Assembly: GCA_017556705.1 (NCBI GenBank)
Contig: JAFYMG010000014.1
Location: 248,001 to 312,000, forward strand
Source: Paludibacteraceae bacterium
Lineage (GTDB): Bacteria; Bacteroidota; Bacteroidia; Bacteroidales; Paludibacteraceae
Length of the DNA stretch: 64,000 nucleotides
Reading direction: 5' to 3'
The position numbers and the translations under genes are program-made. This document shows positions 49,701 to 60,700 of the stretch, piece by piece (position 1 is the first letter of the stretch; each line of letters opens with the position of its first letter). The notes under the pieces were generated by a model. That model made no database searches. It had not been told where the DNA came from and saw only the letters and a program-made list of their open reading frames with translations.

Positions 49701-50543
49701 ATGGGAATAGAAACGCAAATACAACTCTTTGACAATGCTAAAATACGCGTAGCATGGGATGATGAGAAGGAAAAATATTTCTTCTCTGTGGTGGATGTTC
49801 TCCATGTTTTGACGGATAGTGCAAATCCTCAAACATATTGGAGAGTGTTAAAAAAGAGACTTTTGGATGAGGGTAATGAAACCGTTACAAATTGTAACGC
49901 TTTGAAACTCCCATCCGCTGATGGCAAAATGCGTTTGACTGATGTGGCTGATTTAGAGGGGATTTTGCGTATAGTCCAATCTGTACCAAGTAAGAAAGCA
50001 GAGCCGATAAAACAGTGGCTGGCACAGGTCGGTAGCGAACGTATCCATCAAATGATTGATCCTGAGCGTTCGATACAGCAGGCTATAGCGGATTATAAGA
50101 AACTGGGGTATTCAGATAAATGGATTGCTAACCGCGTAAAATCTATTGATGCTCGAAATGAACTAACCAATGAATGGAAGCGTTCGGGAATGACAGAGGG
50201 GCGTGATTTTGCGATATTAACCGATTTGATTACGAAAACTTGGAGTGGCAAAACAACAAAGGAATATAAGCAATTTAAGGGATTGACCAAGGAGAATTTA
50301 CGTGACAATATGTCAACGATTGAGTTGGCGCTTAATACTTTGGCTGAAGCATCTACAACCGAGATTTCGAAACGCAGAAATCCCAAGAACCTGAAGCAAA
50401 ATTTGCAGATTGCTCAAGAAGGTGGAAATGTTGCGAAGGCAGCACGATTGCAATTAGAAACAACTATTGGTGAGAGTGTAGTCACCTCTATAAAGGCAAG
50501 TGACTATATTCGCCCAATAGAGGAAACCTCAGAAGATGAATAA
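49701..50543 (+). CDS. BRO-N/antirepressor-like protein
   Basis: A 280-residue protein starting at MGIETQIQLFDNAKIRVAWD; upstream in-frame codons belong to the repeat. The N-terminal BRO domain (about 8-110) has the pattern IRVAWDDEKEKYFFSVVDVL, WRVLKKRL and LTDVADLEGILRIVQSVPS. A middle/C-terminal part (HQMIDPERSIQQAIADYKKLGYSDKWIANR; ITKTWSGKTTKEYKQFKGLTK) is conserved among bacterial BRO proteins of genomic islands. BRO-N proteins are phage or virus-type DNA-binding antirepressors. There are no other phage genes nearby, so it is an isolated module. Confidence 0.87.
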   Translation: MGIETQIQLFDNAKIRVAWDDEKEKYFFSVVDVLHVLTDSANPQTYWRVLKKRLLDEGNETVTNCNALKLPSADGKMRLTDVADLEGILRIVQSVPSKKAEPIKQWLAQVGSERIHQMIDPERSIQQAIADYKKLGYSDKWIANRVKSIDARNELTNEWKRSGMTEGRDFAILTDLITKTWSGKTTKEYKQFKGLTKENLRDNMSTIELALNTLAEASTTEISKRRNPKNLKQNLQIAQEGGNVAKAARLQLETTIGESVVTSIKASDYIRPIEETSEDE

Positions 50544-50546
50544 TCA

Positions 50547-50649
50547 CCCGCCCTCGGGCGAACAATATAGAATCCGCAGCATTGCTGCTATAGGCTATAA
50601 GGCGAAAGGCTAAAGGCGATGAGGTGCGGATTAGCGGCTCCGCCGCAAA
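50547..50649. repeat. Cassette-associated composite repeat, copy 5
   Basis: CGCCCTCGGGCG, AATCCGCA...TGCGGATT with inner GCAGC-ATT-GCTGC and the heptamer-complement core, then GCGGC-TCC-GCCGC. It starts four bases after the previous stop codon and ends nine bases before the next start codon, so it fills the entire intergenic space. Confidence 0.85.
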
Positions 50650-50657
50650 ATAAGAAT

Positions 50658-52178
50658 ATGAAACGTATAAAAATATTCATAAGTAGTGTACAAAGCGAAT
50701 TCGCTCAAGAACGCGAAATGCTTTGTCAGTACATCCGAACAGATGCGCTGTTGGGCAAGTTCTTCGACCCCTTCATCTTCGAGGAGGTACCTGCTAATGA
50801 GTATTCAGCCACTCATGTTTATTTGCAAGAAGTAGAACTCTGCGATATCTATTTAGGATTATTCGGTAATTTGTATGGCAACGAAGATGCAGAGGGCATA
50901 TCGCCTACAGAACATGAATATGATTTGGCAGCATCATTGCATAAGAGTCGTTTGGTTTTTATTAAGTCCCTCAACGAGCAGGAGAGACACCCTAAAGAGA
51001 CGGCTTTGATACATAAGGTGGAGCAGGAGATTGTGCGCAAGACATTTGTGGATATGGAAGGGTTGCGTACCTCGGTATATGCATCGCTGATACGCTATTT
51101 GGAGGAGAAGGAGTATATTCGCTGGCGTCCATTTGATGCGTCCAATGATAATGGTGCTACACTAGCTGACTTGGACGAGGTGAAGATGAAGAACTTCATT
51201 TATATGGCTCGATCTAAACGCAATTTCCCTCTTCCGTTAGATACAGCTCCTGAGAAATTGCTCACGCATTTGGATTTGATTGATGAGCAAGGACGATTGG
51301 CAAATGCAGCGATATTGTTGTTTGGCAAGAAACCCCAAAAGTACTTTATTACTTCAGAGGTAAAGTGTGTGCAGTTTTATGGCACTGTAGTGGAAAAGCC
51401 TATGCCATCGTATCAGATATATCGAGGTGATGTGTTTGAGTTAGTGGATCAAGCCACTAGCTTCGTGATGAGCCGTGTGGATAATTGGGTAGGAACTCGC
51501 TCTGAAGGTGAGACAGCAGATGTGCCTACGCGCCCAGAGTTGCCAATGGATGCAGTTAAGGAGGCGATTGTCAATGCGATATGCCATAGAGATTATACCA
51601 GCAATGCCAGTGTACAAGTGATGTTGTTCCGTGATAGATTAGAGGTGTGGAATCCTGGTGCATTGCCTTATGGACTGACAGTACAGAAGCTACATGGACC
51701 ACATAAGTCATTACCTACTAATCCTCTGCTTGCAGACCCAATGTATTGGAATGGTTATATAGAGAAGGTGGGTACAGGTACGGAGGATATTATTACAAAG
51801 TGCCATGATTATGGTTTGCAAACGCCAGAGTTCCACCAAGAAGAGGATTTTAGGGTGGTGATTTGGCGCAATAAAAGCGAAACTGATCCAAATGTGATCC
51901 AAATAGATCCAAATGACGTAAGAAGTGACGTAAGAAGTGACGTAAGAAATGACGTAAGAAGTGACGTAAGAAATGTTGAATCAACCATTGGTAAAGAGGA
52001 GTCTGTGATTCTGAATATGATGCGTAGCAATCCTTCGGTTACAGCTATGTTAATTTCGCAAGAATTGAAGTTAAGTCTTCGCTCTATACAACGCTATATG
52101 ACGTCTCTACGTGAAAAGGGATTGATCAGAAGAGAAGGATCAACTAAACGAGGTAAATGGATTGTAATAGAAAATTAA
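50658..52178 (+). CDS. DUF4062 / RecG-type ATPase-like regulator with winged helix
   Basis: The 506-residue product starts at MKRIKIFISSVQSEFAQERE. The N-terminal DUF4062 domain (about 1-130; SSVQSEFAQERE, FIFEEVPANEYSA, LGLFGNLYG) is followed by a region typical of AlbA_2/ATP-binding RecG-related regulators (about 180-400; RGDVFELVDQATSFVM; DAVKEAIVNAICHRDYTSN; VWNPGALPYGLT). A C-terminal winged helix (LISQELKLSLRSIQRYMTSL) follows. Before it lies a variable linker of five tandem DVRSDVRN-type units (see 51915-51974). Such proteins are thought to be regulators in stress or defence-related islands; the function is not known. Confidence 0.87.
   Translation: MKRIKIFISSVQSEFAQEREMLCQYIRTDALLGKFFDPFIFEEVPANEYSATHVYLQEVELCDIYLGLFGNLYGNEDAEGISPTEHEYDLAASLHKSRLVFIKSLNEQERHPKETALIHKVEQEIVRKTFVDMEGLRTSVYASLIRYLEEKEYIRWRPFDASNDNGATLADLDEVKMKNFIYMARSKRNFPLPLDTAPEKLLTHLDLIDEQGRLANAAILLFGKKPQKYFITSEVKCVQFYGTVVEKPMPSYQIYRGDVFELVDQATSFVMSRVDNWVGTRSEGETADVPTRPELPMDAVKEAIVNAICHRDYTSNASVQVMLFRDRLEVWNPGALPYGLTVQKLHGPHKSLPTNPLLADPMYWNGYIEKVGTGTEDIITKCHDYGLQTPEFHQEEDFRVVIWRNKSETDPNVIQIDPNDVRSDVRSDVRNDVRSDVRNVESTIGKEESVILNMMRSNPSVTAMLISQELKLSLRSIQRYMTSLREKGLIRREGSTKRGKWIVIEN
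51915..51974 (+). repeat. Five tandem 12-base units in the DUF4062 gene
   Basis: GACGTAAGAAGT or GACGTAAGAAAT is repeated five times without a gap, encoding DVRS/DVRN units. The length is a multiple of three, so changes in copy number keep the frame and alter linker length between the ATPase-like and DNA-binding parts. Confidence 0.93.
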
Positions 52179-52180
52179 CA

Positions 52181-52405
52181 TAACCAAGGTTTAGAGCGAA
52201 GCGATGAGACCCTTGCCTATAGCCAATCGCCAAAGCAACACTCTACACTATACACCGCTCGCTCAGCGAACCAAAACAAGAATATATTAACAACTTAAAT
52301 ATAACGCAGCTCAGCTGCATGTGATGCCCTTTAAGGCATGTAACATAACAACGCGCTAGCATGTAACGTCGCATAGCGACCAAAAATAGAATTTTACAAA
52401 CAAAA
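52181..52405. repeat. Mixed repeat spacer before the intact YhcG gene
   Basis: This holds GTTTAGAGCGAAGCGATGAG, ACACTCTACACTATACACC (shared with the left part of composite copies 1 and 2), GCTCGCTCAGCGA, the TTAACAACTTAAATATAACG/GCAGC-TCA-GCTGC repeat (52285-52320), ATGCC-CTTTA-GGCAT and GTCGC-ATA-GCGAC (52371-52381). No gene or consensus promoter is seen. Confidence 0.65.
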
Positions 52406-52410
52406 AACAT

Positions 52411-53451
52411 ATGAAACCAACTTTCGTACATAGCAACTCTGTTGCAAAAGACAACGCTTACCAACAGTGGTTTGGTGAGTTGAAGAGTCGCTTGCGTAGT
52501 CATCAAGTGAAAGCTGCTATGCATGTGAATACTGAGATGTTGGAGTTTTATTGGAGTTTAGGTAGGGACTTAGTTCAAAAAAAGGCAGAAACACAATGGG
52601 GAGCAGGTGTGGTGGAGCAACTAAGCCTTGATTTGAAAGATGCTTTCCCTGGTGTAAAGGGCTTCTCTACAACCAATATCTGGTATTCTAAAAAGTGGTA
52701 TCTATTTTATAGTGAGCATGTTATAAAACTCCACCAACCTGGTGGAGAAATTCCAATGCCTAAAGAGTTTGGTGCCGTGCCATGGCGTCATCATGTTGAA
52801 ATAATCACTAAGTGTCAAACTGTTGAAGAAGCGTTATTCTATGTTAATAAGGTACTAGAAGATGGCTGGAGTCGCAGACGTTTAGAGGATGAATTAGCAA
52901 GTAATCTATATGTAAGACATGGTAAAGCTATTACTAATTTTTCAACTTCCTTGATGCAGCCACAAAGTACGTTAGCTACAGAGATGTTGAAAGACCCTTA
53001 CACTTTTGATTTTTTGACACTAACGCAGGGATATAACGAAAAGCAATTAGAGGATGCATTAGCACATAATATTACTCGCTTTTTGTTGGAGTTAGGTAGT
53101 GGTTTTGCATATGTTGGACGCCAAATGGAATTGCGAATGCCAAATGGTCAATCTTATTTCCCAGATATGGTTTTTTATCATATCAAGATGCGTTGTTATG
53201 TTGTCGTGGAACTGAAAGTTGTAGAGTTTATGCCAGAATTTGCGGGAAAGTTGAACTTTTATGTTTCTGCTGCTGATCATTTGTTGCGTTCTGTTGATGA
53301 TAATCCTACGATAGGTTTGCTTATTTGTCGGTCAAAAGATGAGACAATTGTACAATGGTCTTTGGAAGAAATAAATAGGCCAATAGGAGTTGCTTCATAT
53401 CAATTACAAGAGGTCGTTGATGAAACATTAAGGATGAAATTAGAAAACTAA
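52411..53451 (+). CDS. YhcG/DUF1016 PD-(D/E)XK nuclease family protein, intact
   Basis: A 346-residue protein with both family halves. The N-terminal DUF1016_N domain (about 15-155) shows WFGELKSRLRSHQVKAAMHV, LEFYWSLGRDLVQKKAETQW and FSTTNIWYSKKWY; the C-terminal nuclease-like half has SYFPDMVFYHIKMRCYVVVE, LKVVEFMPEFAGKLNFYV and IGLLICRSKDE, with Asp and E-x-K residues in place. The family belongs to the PD-(D/E)XK superfamily and is frequent in variable loci; a role in DNA cleavage or mobile-element control is suspected. It is the intact counterpart of the broken copy at 48426. Confidence 0.9.
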   Translation: MKPTFVHSNSVAKDNAYQQWFGELKSRLRSHQVKAAMHVNTEMLEFYWSLGRDLVQKKAETQWGAGVVEQLSLDLKDAFPGVKGFSTTNIWYSKKWYLFYSEHVIKLHQPGGEIPMPKEFGAVPWRHHVEIITKCQTVEEALFYVNKVLEDGWSRRRLEDELASNLYVRHGKAITNFSTSLMQPQSTLATEMLKDPYTFDFLTLTQGYNEKQLEDALAHNITRFLLELGSGFAYVGRQMELRMPNGQSYFPDMVFYHIKMRCYVVVELKVVEFMPEFAGKLNFYVSAADHLLRSVDDNPTIGLLICRSKDETIVQWSLEEINRPIGVASYQLQEVVDETLRMKLEN

Positions 53452-53454
53452 ATA

Positions 53455-53515
53455 AAACAAGAATATTATTAACAACCAACATAACGCAGCTTCGCTGCAA
53501 AATATTAATTATTAA
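53455..53515. repeat. AACGCAGC-type repeat and A/T repeat before the DUF4105 gene
   Basis: TTAACAACCAACATAACG and GCAGC-TTC-GCTGC (53480-53495) are followed by TTAATTATTAATTGTTAAC. The latter runs into the first codons of the following gene, which therefore lacks an ATG start. Confidence 0.7.
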
Positions 53516-54769
53516 TTGTTAACTATTAATTATAAAATATTGATTTTCTCCCTCCTGCTTCTCCTCGCAGGCACTTTCCCCGTGTCCGCACAGATTGTCG
53601 ATGCAGAGGGGCAGTATGTGGACACGGTCTTCAACGACCATGTGGACCGCACAGCAGAGGATTTTGTTATTGCATCTATTCTCATCTCTGATCCAGTTGA
53701 AGGCGTGCTTTCATTGGCTGGTCATACTGCTATACGAGTACAATGTCCTACCTTTGGTTTGGATTATGTGTATCATTATGTGAGAGTGCAAACAAATGAA
53801 CAAATTAGTGAAACATATGCTTTCTTAACGGGACAGTTCATTGTACAGATGGTTGCAGACACTTTTGCCTCATATGTTCAACATAGCGAAGCAATTAATC
53901 GCGGATTAACAGAATATTATTTGCACCTAACTCCCCAAGAAGAGCAAAAACTATGGCAAATCCTTGATGAGGAATTGGTGAGTGGCAAACAACTCAAGTA
54001 CGATTTTGTGCAAGAGGGGTGTGCTGTGAAAACGAAGAAATTAATAGAACGTGTATTAGGTAAAAAGCATATAGACTATTCTGCTTGTGACCCTCGTTTC
54101 TCGGCACCGCAATACGAATTGGTATCTGCTGCTATGCAATGCGCTCCATGGATGCGATTTGTTATGCTGACTGCTATGTATGGACATACTAAACAATCGG
54201 GGTGTGCCAATAATTTGCTTATACCAGCTGATTTGGCAACTGCATGGCAAACGGCAACGGTAGATGGACGTCCATTGCTGAGCGATGGCGTGCGTATTGT
54301 TGCAAATAATTATTATCAATCCGATGGTTGGTTTACACCTTTGAGATTAGCGATAATGCTATTGATAATAAGTATTATCGGTTTGTTTGTTACTAAACCT
54401 TATACAGATTGGATTATTCTGGGAATGCAATTGCTGATGTCTGTATTGGTGTTATTGTTTTCTGTAATGGGCTCAACATTTATTGTGTGGAACTGGCTCC
54501 TTATTCCATTCAATATCTTGCCTGCTATTTGTTGGAAATGGCGCAAGTATTGGGCACTACCCTACGCTACGGTGTTGGCAGTGTGGTGTTTAGTGATGCT
54601 GTTTGTACCTCATATGTTAGTGGATACGACCCATATTATTCTTGCATTGGCTTTTGCCATTGTACTACTCAAACAATCGAATATCCTGCAACGATTTCTT
54701 GTAAAGTCCGTTGCTCAAGATACGATAAAGAAAACTCATCGTGAAACTAATAAAAACAAAATGATATGA
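53516..54769 (+). CDS. DUF4105 (Lnb-like) exported membrane protein
   Basis: The frame has 417 residues with a signal sequence (KILIFSLLLLLAGTFPVSAQ) and a periplasmic DUF4105 domain (about 50-190): LSLAGHTAIRVQCPTFGLDY, YYLHLTPQEEQKLWQIL, and YDFVQEGCAVKTKKLIERVL with a conserved Cys. Four to five C-terminal membrane helices follow (about 285-395). No ATG is available: an in-frame stop at 53513-53515 precedes the first usable TTG (53516; another TTG at 53540). The repeat DNA upstream seems to have replaced the original start. DUF4105 proteins are linked to lipoprotein acylation (Lnb) in other phyla. The stop overlaps the start of the giant protein gene. Confidence 0.78.
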   Translation: MLTINYKILIFSLLLLLAGTFPVSAQIVDAEGQYVDTVFNDHVDRTAEDFVIASILISDPVEGVLSLAGHTAIRVQCPTFGLDYVYHYVRVQTNEQISETYAFLTGQFIVQMVADTFASYVQHSEAINRGLTEYYLHLTPQEEQKLWQILDEELVSGKQLKYDFVQEGCAVKTKKLIERVLGKKHIDYSACDPRFSAPQYELVSAAMQCAPWMRFVMLTAMYGHTKQSGCANNLLIPADLATAWQTATVDGRPLLSDGVRIVANNYYQSDGWFTPLRLAIMLLIISIIGLFVTKPYTDWIILGMQLLMSVLVLLFSVMGSTFIVWNWLLIPFNILPAICWKWRKYWALPYATVLAVWCLVMLFVPHMLVDTTHIILALAFAIVLLKQSNILQRFLVKSVAQDTIKKTHRETNKNKMI

Positions 54770-57700
54770 AAAGTCTATTTTCTACAATTATGAACAATTC
54801 ATTGTTTAACTATGTCAAACGATTGGCGATAGCTGTTGTTTTCCTATCCTATGCTGCTGCAGCAGCAGCTGATGGTTTGGTTACAAGTTATTATGCTAAA
54901 TGTTCTGTCGCGGTAGCAACTGGTTCAGGCTCAGTCTATGTCTCAAAGTCCAAAACTAATAATCCTTCCTATGGAAGTGGAAATAGCCAAAATGGTAGTT
55001 CTACCGAGGTACTGGGGGGAGTTTTGGGAGGTGAACCGATTGCTTTTTATTTGTATTCAAACCCTTCAGATGGTTACTATTTGAAAGGTTGGACACAATC
55101 CTCTACAGGCGCAGATGTTCTGTCTAATAGTAATATCAATCCTCATAAAATCAGCTTATCCCCCACATCAACGGATGAAGCAAAACCAAAACCTGATGTG
55201 ACTTATTATGCGGTGTTTAAACAGTACGTATATGGCTATGGGAATGGTCGCACAGCTGAAGTAAGCGAAGGCCAAGAATATGGAGAAATATCATTGGATA
55301 ATTCTTCATGGAGTAATACTATTTCAGAGAGTGCAAGTGGTACACCTATCCCCAAAAAACAAGCAGGCGATGGTGCTGAAAATAAGGATGAAGATTATAT
55401 TACCCTTACTTACTATGCGCGCTTTAAAGAAGGATATAATGGTACGAACTGTTATTTTGATGGTTGGTATGATGCTCCTACTGGAGGCACTCAATTATCA
55501 AAGGATTTCACTTATAACTATCAGTTCAAACCTACTTCACATGATTCCAATAATCCAAGTAAAGCTCCTAAAATCTATGCTCGCTTTGGTAAGAAAGCAG
55601 TGTATAAAGATCATGCTACAACCAAAATCGCGGTACGAGATGCTAATGGAAAATATATAGAGATTCCTGAAGAGAATCAAGAATATTTGGCATATGTGGG
55701 TGGGGTATATGTAAATAGTAATGCAGAAATAACACCCGATGAGTCAGATTATCTTGTATCTGCTACTTTTGGTAGCGGAAATGTAGCTGCAATTGCTTCT
55801 AATGCTGCTGCAGGAAACTATTATTATACTTATCGTGCACAAGCTAAAGAAGGTTTTAAATTCGTAGGATGGACTACGTCTTTACCTAATAATGGTGAAG
55901 AATTTGATGAATTAAAAGAGGGGAATCCATATACGCATACCCATTTTACAAATGTGGTAGATGATGCTAATGCACAAGCACCTACAACGCTGTATGCAGT
56001 TTTTTCACAAAACACATTCTACTTCTATAGGGGTGCAATAGCAGGCTTTACAGAAAATGGTGAAAAAGGAAAAATTACTGTCACTAGCCAGTACTACAAT
56101 ACCGCTACTGAGGGAGAGCAAATCCAATCATACGCAGCTTCTACTAAAGATGCTCCAATTGATGATTCCGAATCAATCTACAATACGGCTCTTAACGTTC
56201 TGGAATATAAATATACGTACAAAGCCGAAGATACTGACCTAGACGGACAGGATAAGACTACCTTCAAGGGTTGGTCACGTTCACCATATGGGGGGGATAT
56301 TGTAAGCCCTAATATTGAATATACAGAAACATATACCACAACAGCGACTACTGCGGAAAATGCTGCATATACTCCTGCTTTATATGCCGTCTTTCAATCA
56401 TTCTGGTTCAAGGACCCTACCGTAATGCTCACAACATCTTCTGCAGGTGCGGGACAAGTGGCATATATCTATGCTACAGATCAACCAACAGATGCAGATT
56501 GGAAAGGATTATGGAAAGATGAATATATAGCCACAGATGAATTAAATCAAGTACCAGCTAATGATGAGAAATATTCTTATTCCGTATGGTATAGGGCACA
56601 ACCTGAGTTTGGCACTTATTTCGCAGGTTGGGCTAATGCGAATGATCCAAAACAATTGATTACTGATGATAAGCAAAATCCGTATAAGATCAGTTACACT
56701 GTAACAAATACAGATGATACTAATCCATATGTACCAGCACGTGTGTATGCAGTATTCAAATCAGTAATTGAAGTTATACAACAAGATAGAATGATATATC
56801 ACGTGGATGAGAATGGCAATGAGAACATCAATGATGCAAATGTGATTATCAACTTTAATAAAGCGGATAAACTCACAGCGACGTTAAAAGATAATGCAGA
56901 TATTTTCCAGATTTCAGATAAGCAGAAGGTATCTATTGGCACCACTTTGGAATTGGATGCCACAACGGGTATTATGCAGTTGGTGGTGTCATATAAAGGT
57001 AATACACCTGCACAGCATGCGGGTAAGACGGCTACTATCACTCTCTCCGCGGAATATACTGATGAAAACGGAGAGTCAGGTACGACTTCGATTGATGTGA
57101 AAATCACAATTGAAAGAGAACCATTTGTCACTTTCCTCCCTACAGATGGCAAAGGTGCTTATATCATCAAACATACAGATGGACGTGGTATAGGCTACAC
57201 AATGCCAAATAGTGCAACGGAGAATATTAATGTGTCTATTGCGCAAGAGAATATGGCAACCTTCGAACTCTCTCTTACAGAGGATGTTGAGCACGATGGA
57301 CTGACCTTTGCGGGTTGGCAGATGATTGTGGATAATGTACCATCGTATTTCTCATATGATAAAAAATGTACTTATTCATTCAAAGAATCGGTATTTGTTC
57401 GTCCTGTATTTTTAGCAGACAACCGTGCTGTATTTACCATTATTGGTGACGAATACGAGAAGAAGTATTTTGATTTGCAGTTGGCAATTGATGACGCACA
57501 AAAGCGCTATCAAGATTTAGGTGTATTACAGGTAGTGGTGTTTAGCAATGATGGAAAAGTGGAGGGTACACTTCAACAAGGTAACTACAACATTCCTAAT
57601 GGCGTCATGCTTCTTATCCCTGGTGTGGGACCAGAGCCAATAAATGTACTCCAACGTAAAAAAAAGCCTACGGATTCTGATGTGATAATCACTGATCCGT

Positions 57701-60700
57701 TCTTAATGAGTGATGAGACGGATTTGTTTGAGGGGAAAAATAAATATGTATATCGGGAGAAACATACAGAGTCCATATCGGCAGATGAAACAGCTGATGT
57801 AGTATTATTTAAAGGTGACTACACAAATGTTGCAGATGCTACGCAATTATCCTATAATGCACCTTATGCAACTTGCTACCGTAAATTAATCGTAGAAAGC
57901 AATACTTCGATTAACGTGGCAAATGGAGGAATTATTCAACTTTACGCCGTAATAAATAGAGAGGATCAAGATTATGATGCTCGCCCTTATCGCTATGGTC
58001 ATATAGAAATGGGAGAGAACTGTAATATTAATTTAGCGAGCGGATCTTGTCTGCATGCATTTGGCTTTATTACAGGAGCACATAGTAGTCGAGTCGTGGC
58101 AGAGAGTGGGGCAGAAGTACATGAGTTGTTTCAGTATTCAGATCCTCGGGGTGGTACAGGTGTTGCACACTTGTATTTAAAACGTGAGTATTATAAGGTA
58201 TTCCCATTTAGCCAATATTATGTTCAAAATGTGGAGATTCCAATGGAGCTGAAAGCTGGTGCGATTGAATATATTACCACTTCTGCGGACGTGCTGGTAG
58301 AATTTGTGGTGATGACACCTTTTGTGATTCCTGCTTCTGAAACTAATCTCACAGGGCTCTTCCATCTTGGCACTAATACTTCGTTAATCAAATATTATGA
58401 TCCACTAACTGATCGACAAAAATACATTGTTAAAGGTGCGGGGACAGACACAGAGGTTAGCTTAGGAAATATCATTATTAATATGGGAGATGTTACAACA
58501 GAATTAACTGGTGTCGCAGCAGCATTAGGTAATATGATGAGTGAACTAAAGCATGTGTCGTTAAACTCAGATGATTACGTGCTACCGCTAAACAATAACA
58601 TGGATATTTTCATAGAATCTACTACCATGAATATTGCGGGTAAATTTGCATTTTTGGCGGGCTCTACTGTTACAGTTGATGAAACAGCTAAAATATCACT
58701 CTTACAAAGTGCTAAAATCTATATTTATGATGCAGATGAGAACTTGCTCCCCGCTGCTATGCGAACAAATCCAGCAACAGGAGCAGTTGTGAATAATTAT
58801 GCATCCCATTCTGGTTACTTCTCAGCGTCTAATAATGCATTAGAAACGGTTGTTTCCACACCGAATGTGTCACACCTATTAGCGGATAAATCAACATCTA
58901 AACGCCAAGCAAAGGATGTCAAGGATTCAAAATGGATTGTCAATGGAACTATTCAAGTAAGTGATGGTGCGGGATTATATACTACAGAGGGTGGGGCGCA
59001 AATAACTTCTACTAAAAATGGTAAGATAATGTTTGCAGCAAATATTGGTAATTCGACCACATATCAAGCTAAATATTTTTCTGGAAGTGATAAAGCGAAA
59101 TTGATTCGTGATGAGGGTATTCATTACCGCGCTTCATATCCTGTTACTTCAGCAAAACTTCAAAATGCAAATGGTTCCTATGAGACTACTTCACAAAATA
59201 CATTTACGTATGATCTTGCTCAAGGAAGATGGATAACGAGTGGCGCTCCATACAAATTACAAGGATCAGAAGAGTTGATTACTTTGCCAGATTATGATTT
59301 AACTACGGAGGAAATAGATCCTCACCGTGTTACTGTCACATCTTCAGTTCCAGGTATAACTACTGCTACTATTTCATGGGATGGAGGCGTAACGACAACA
59401 ACAATATCTGGCATCTCATCTAATGAAGAAGGTACGCATATTCCTGTTACATACAAACCAGTCAATAAAGCTGGTGAATATGAAGCTCTGCTGTCTATTA
59501 ATGGTGGTGCGTATACTAATAAGATTAAATTCACGGAGAATTATACCCCACGTTTCGCTACTTTGGGAAGATGGTTAACAACCGCATACCTCGGCTATAC
59601 AGCAGAAATATTAGCTGGTATTGTGCCAGAAGAAAATAATGTAGCAGGTATTATTACAGGTACATATGCACCTACATGGGTAGTTGATATCACAGGTGAG
59701 CATGCAGATGAATTTACCTTAGTTTGGGGCGAAGGAGAAAATAAATTAACTAATGCGAAGATTGTCTTCAAACCCAAAACAAGTGGGAATAAGAGTGCGG
59801 TCTTGTCGCTTACATGTTCATATGCTGATGCTGCCAATGTAGTTCACACTACAACAAAGACAATTCCTTTAGTTGCGGCAGTACAGTCATTACAGGCAAA
59901 CACCCTCGCTTTCGCTGATGGAGTGGAATCTATCTTTATTAGTAAGGATGCTCAACCACTGTTCAAGAATATCAATAGTAGCGCAGCAATCACTATTGAG
60001 CCTGCGACAAATGATGTGGTCACAATTGAGAATGTTGACGGACAATTCAAGATTACACCAAAGGCTTTGGGCTCAGTAACTATCACAGCAACTCAAGAGG
60101 CGGATTTAGCAAATGGCTTTGCTGCCGCTACCATATCCAAAACTATTACTGTCACCGATGATATCGTATGGAATTGGGAACGACTCTATTTCGGTTCTAC
60201 TAATACTAATCCCGTTTCTACAAAATACAGCGAATGGTCGCTTGATCTCGTAGAAGATACTTATAAAGTCATTCTTAATCCAACTTTGGTAGAGGATGGT
60301 ATTGATGGATGGGTAGCTAAGGTTGCACCATGGGAAGAAGGTGAAACCACGGTGAAATTCACCATGACCTATTGGGAAGGTGAAGAAGAAAAGACAAAAG
60401 AATTTGTGAGCGAAGTTTATCGTGATCCTCGTCACTTGAGTATCAGCGTCAATGATGAGCGTATCTATGAAGCGATTACTATAGCTACCAGTGCTACCGT
60501 CGAATATGCTATGGGCTATGTGGCGTTGAACTCGGCAGAGAAGCAACCAGCTCAATGGACCTTCCAGTTTATTGGTATTCCTGATGAGTTGTCATTTACG
60601 GCTACAGGCCTCAACAATTGGCAAATAGAGGAGAGTCCTAACGGTACCAACTGGACTATCGCTTACACTTGGGCTAAGATAGCTGCGGGTGCTCCATTCG

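Noticed and set aside
45573..50649. Composite repeats as attC sites of an integron
   Set aside because: The copies have inverted ends and hairpins like attC, but lack GTTRRRY/RYYYAAC boxes and face the start of the following gene rather than the end of the preceding one; no integron integrase is present. Kept as a cassette-like array only.
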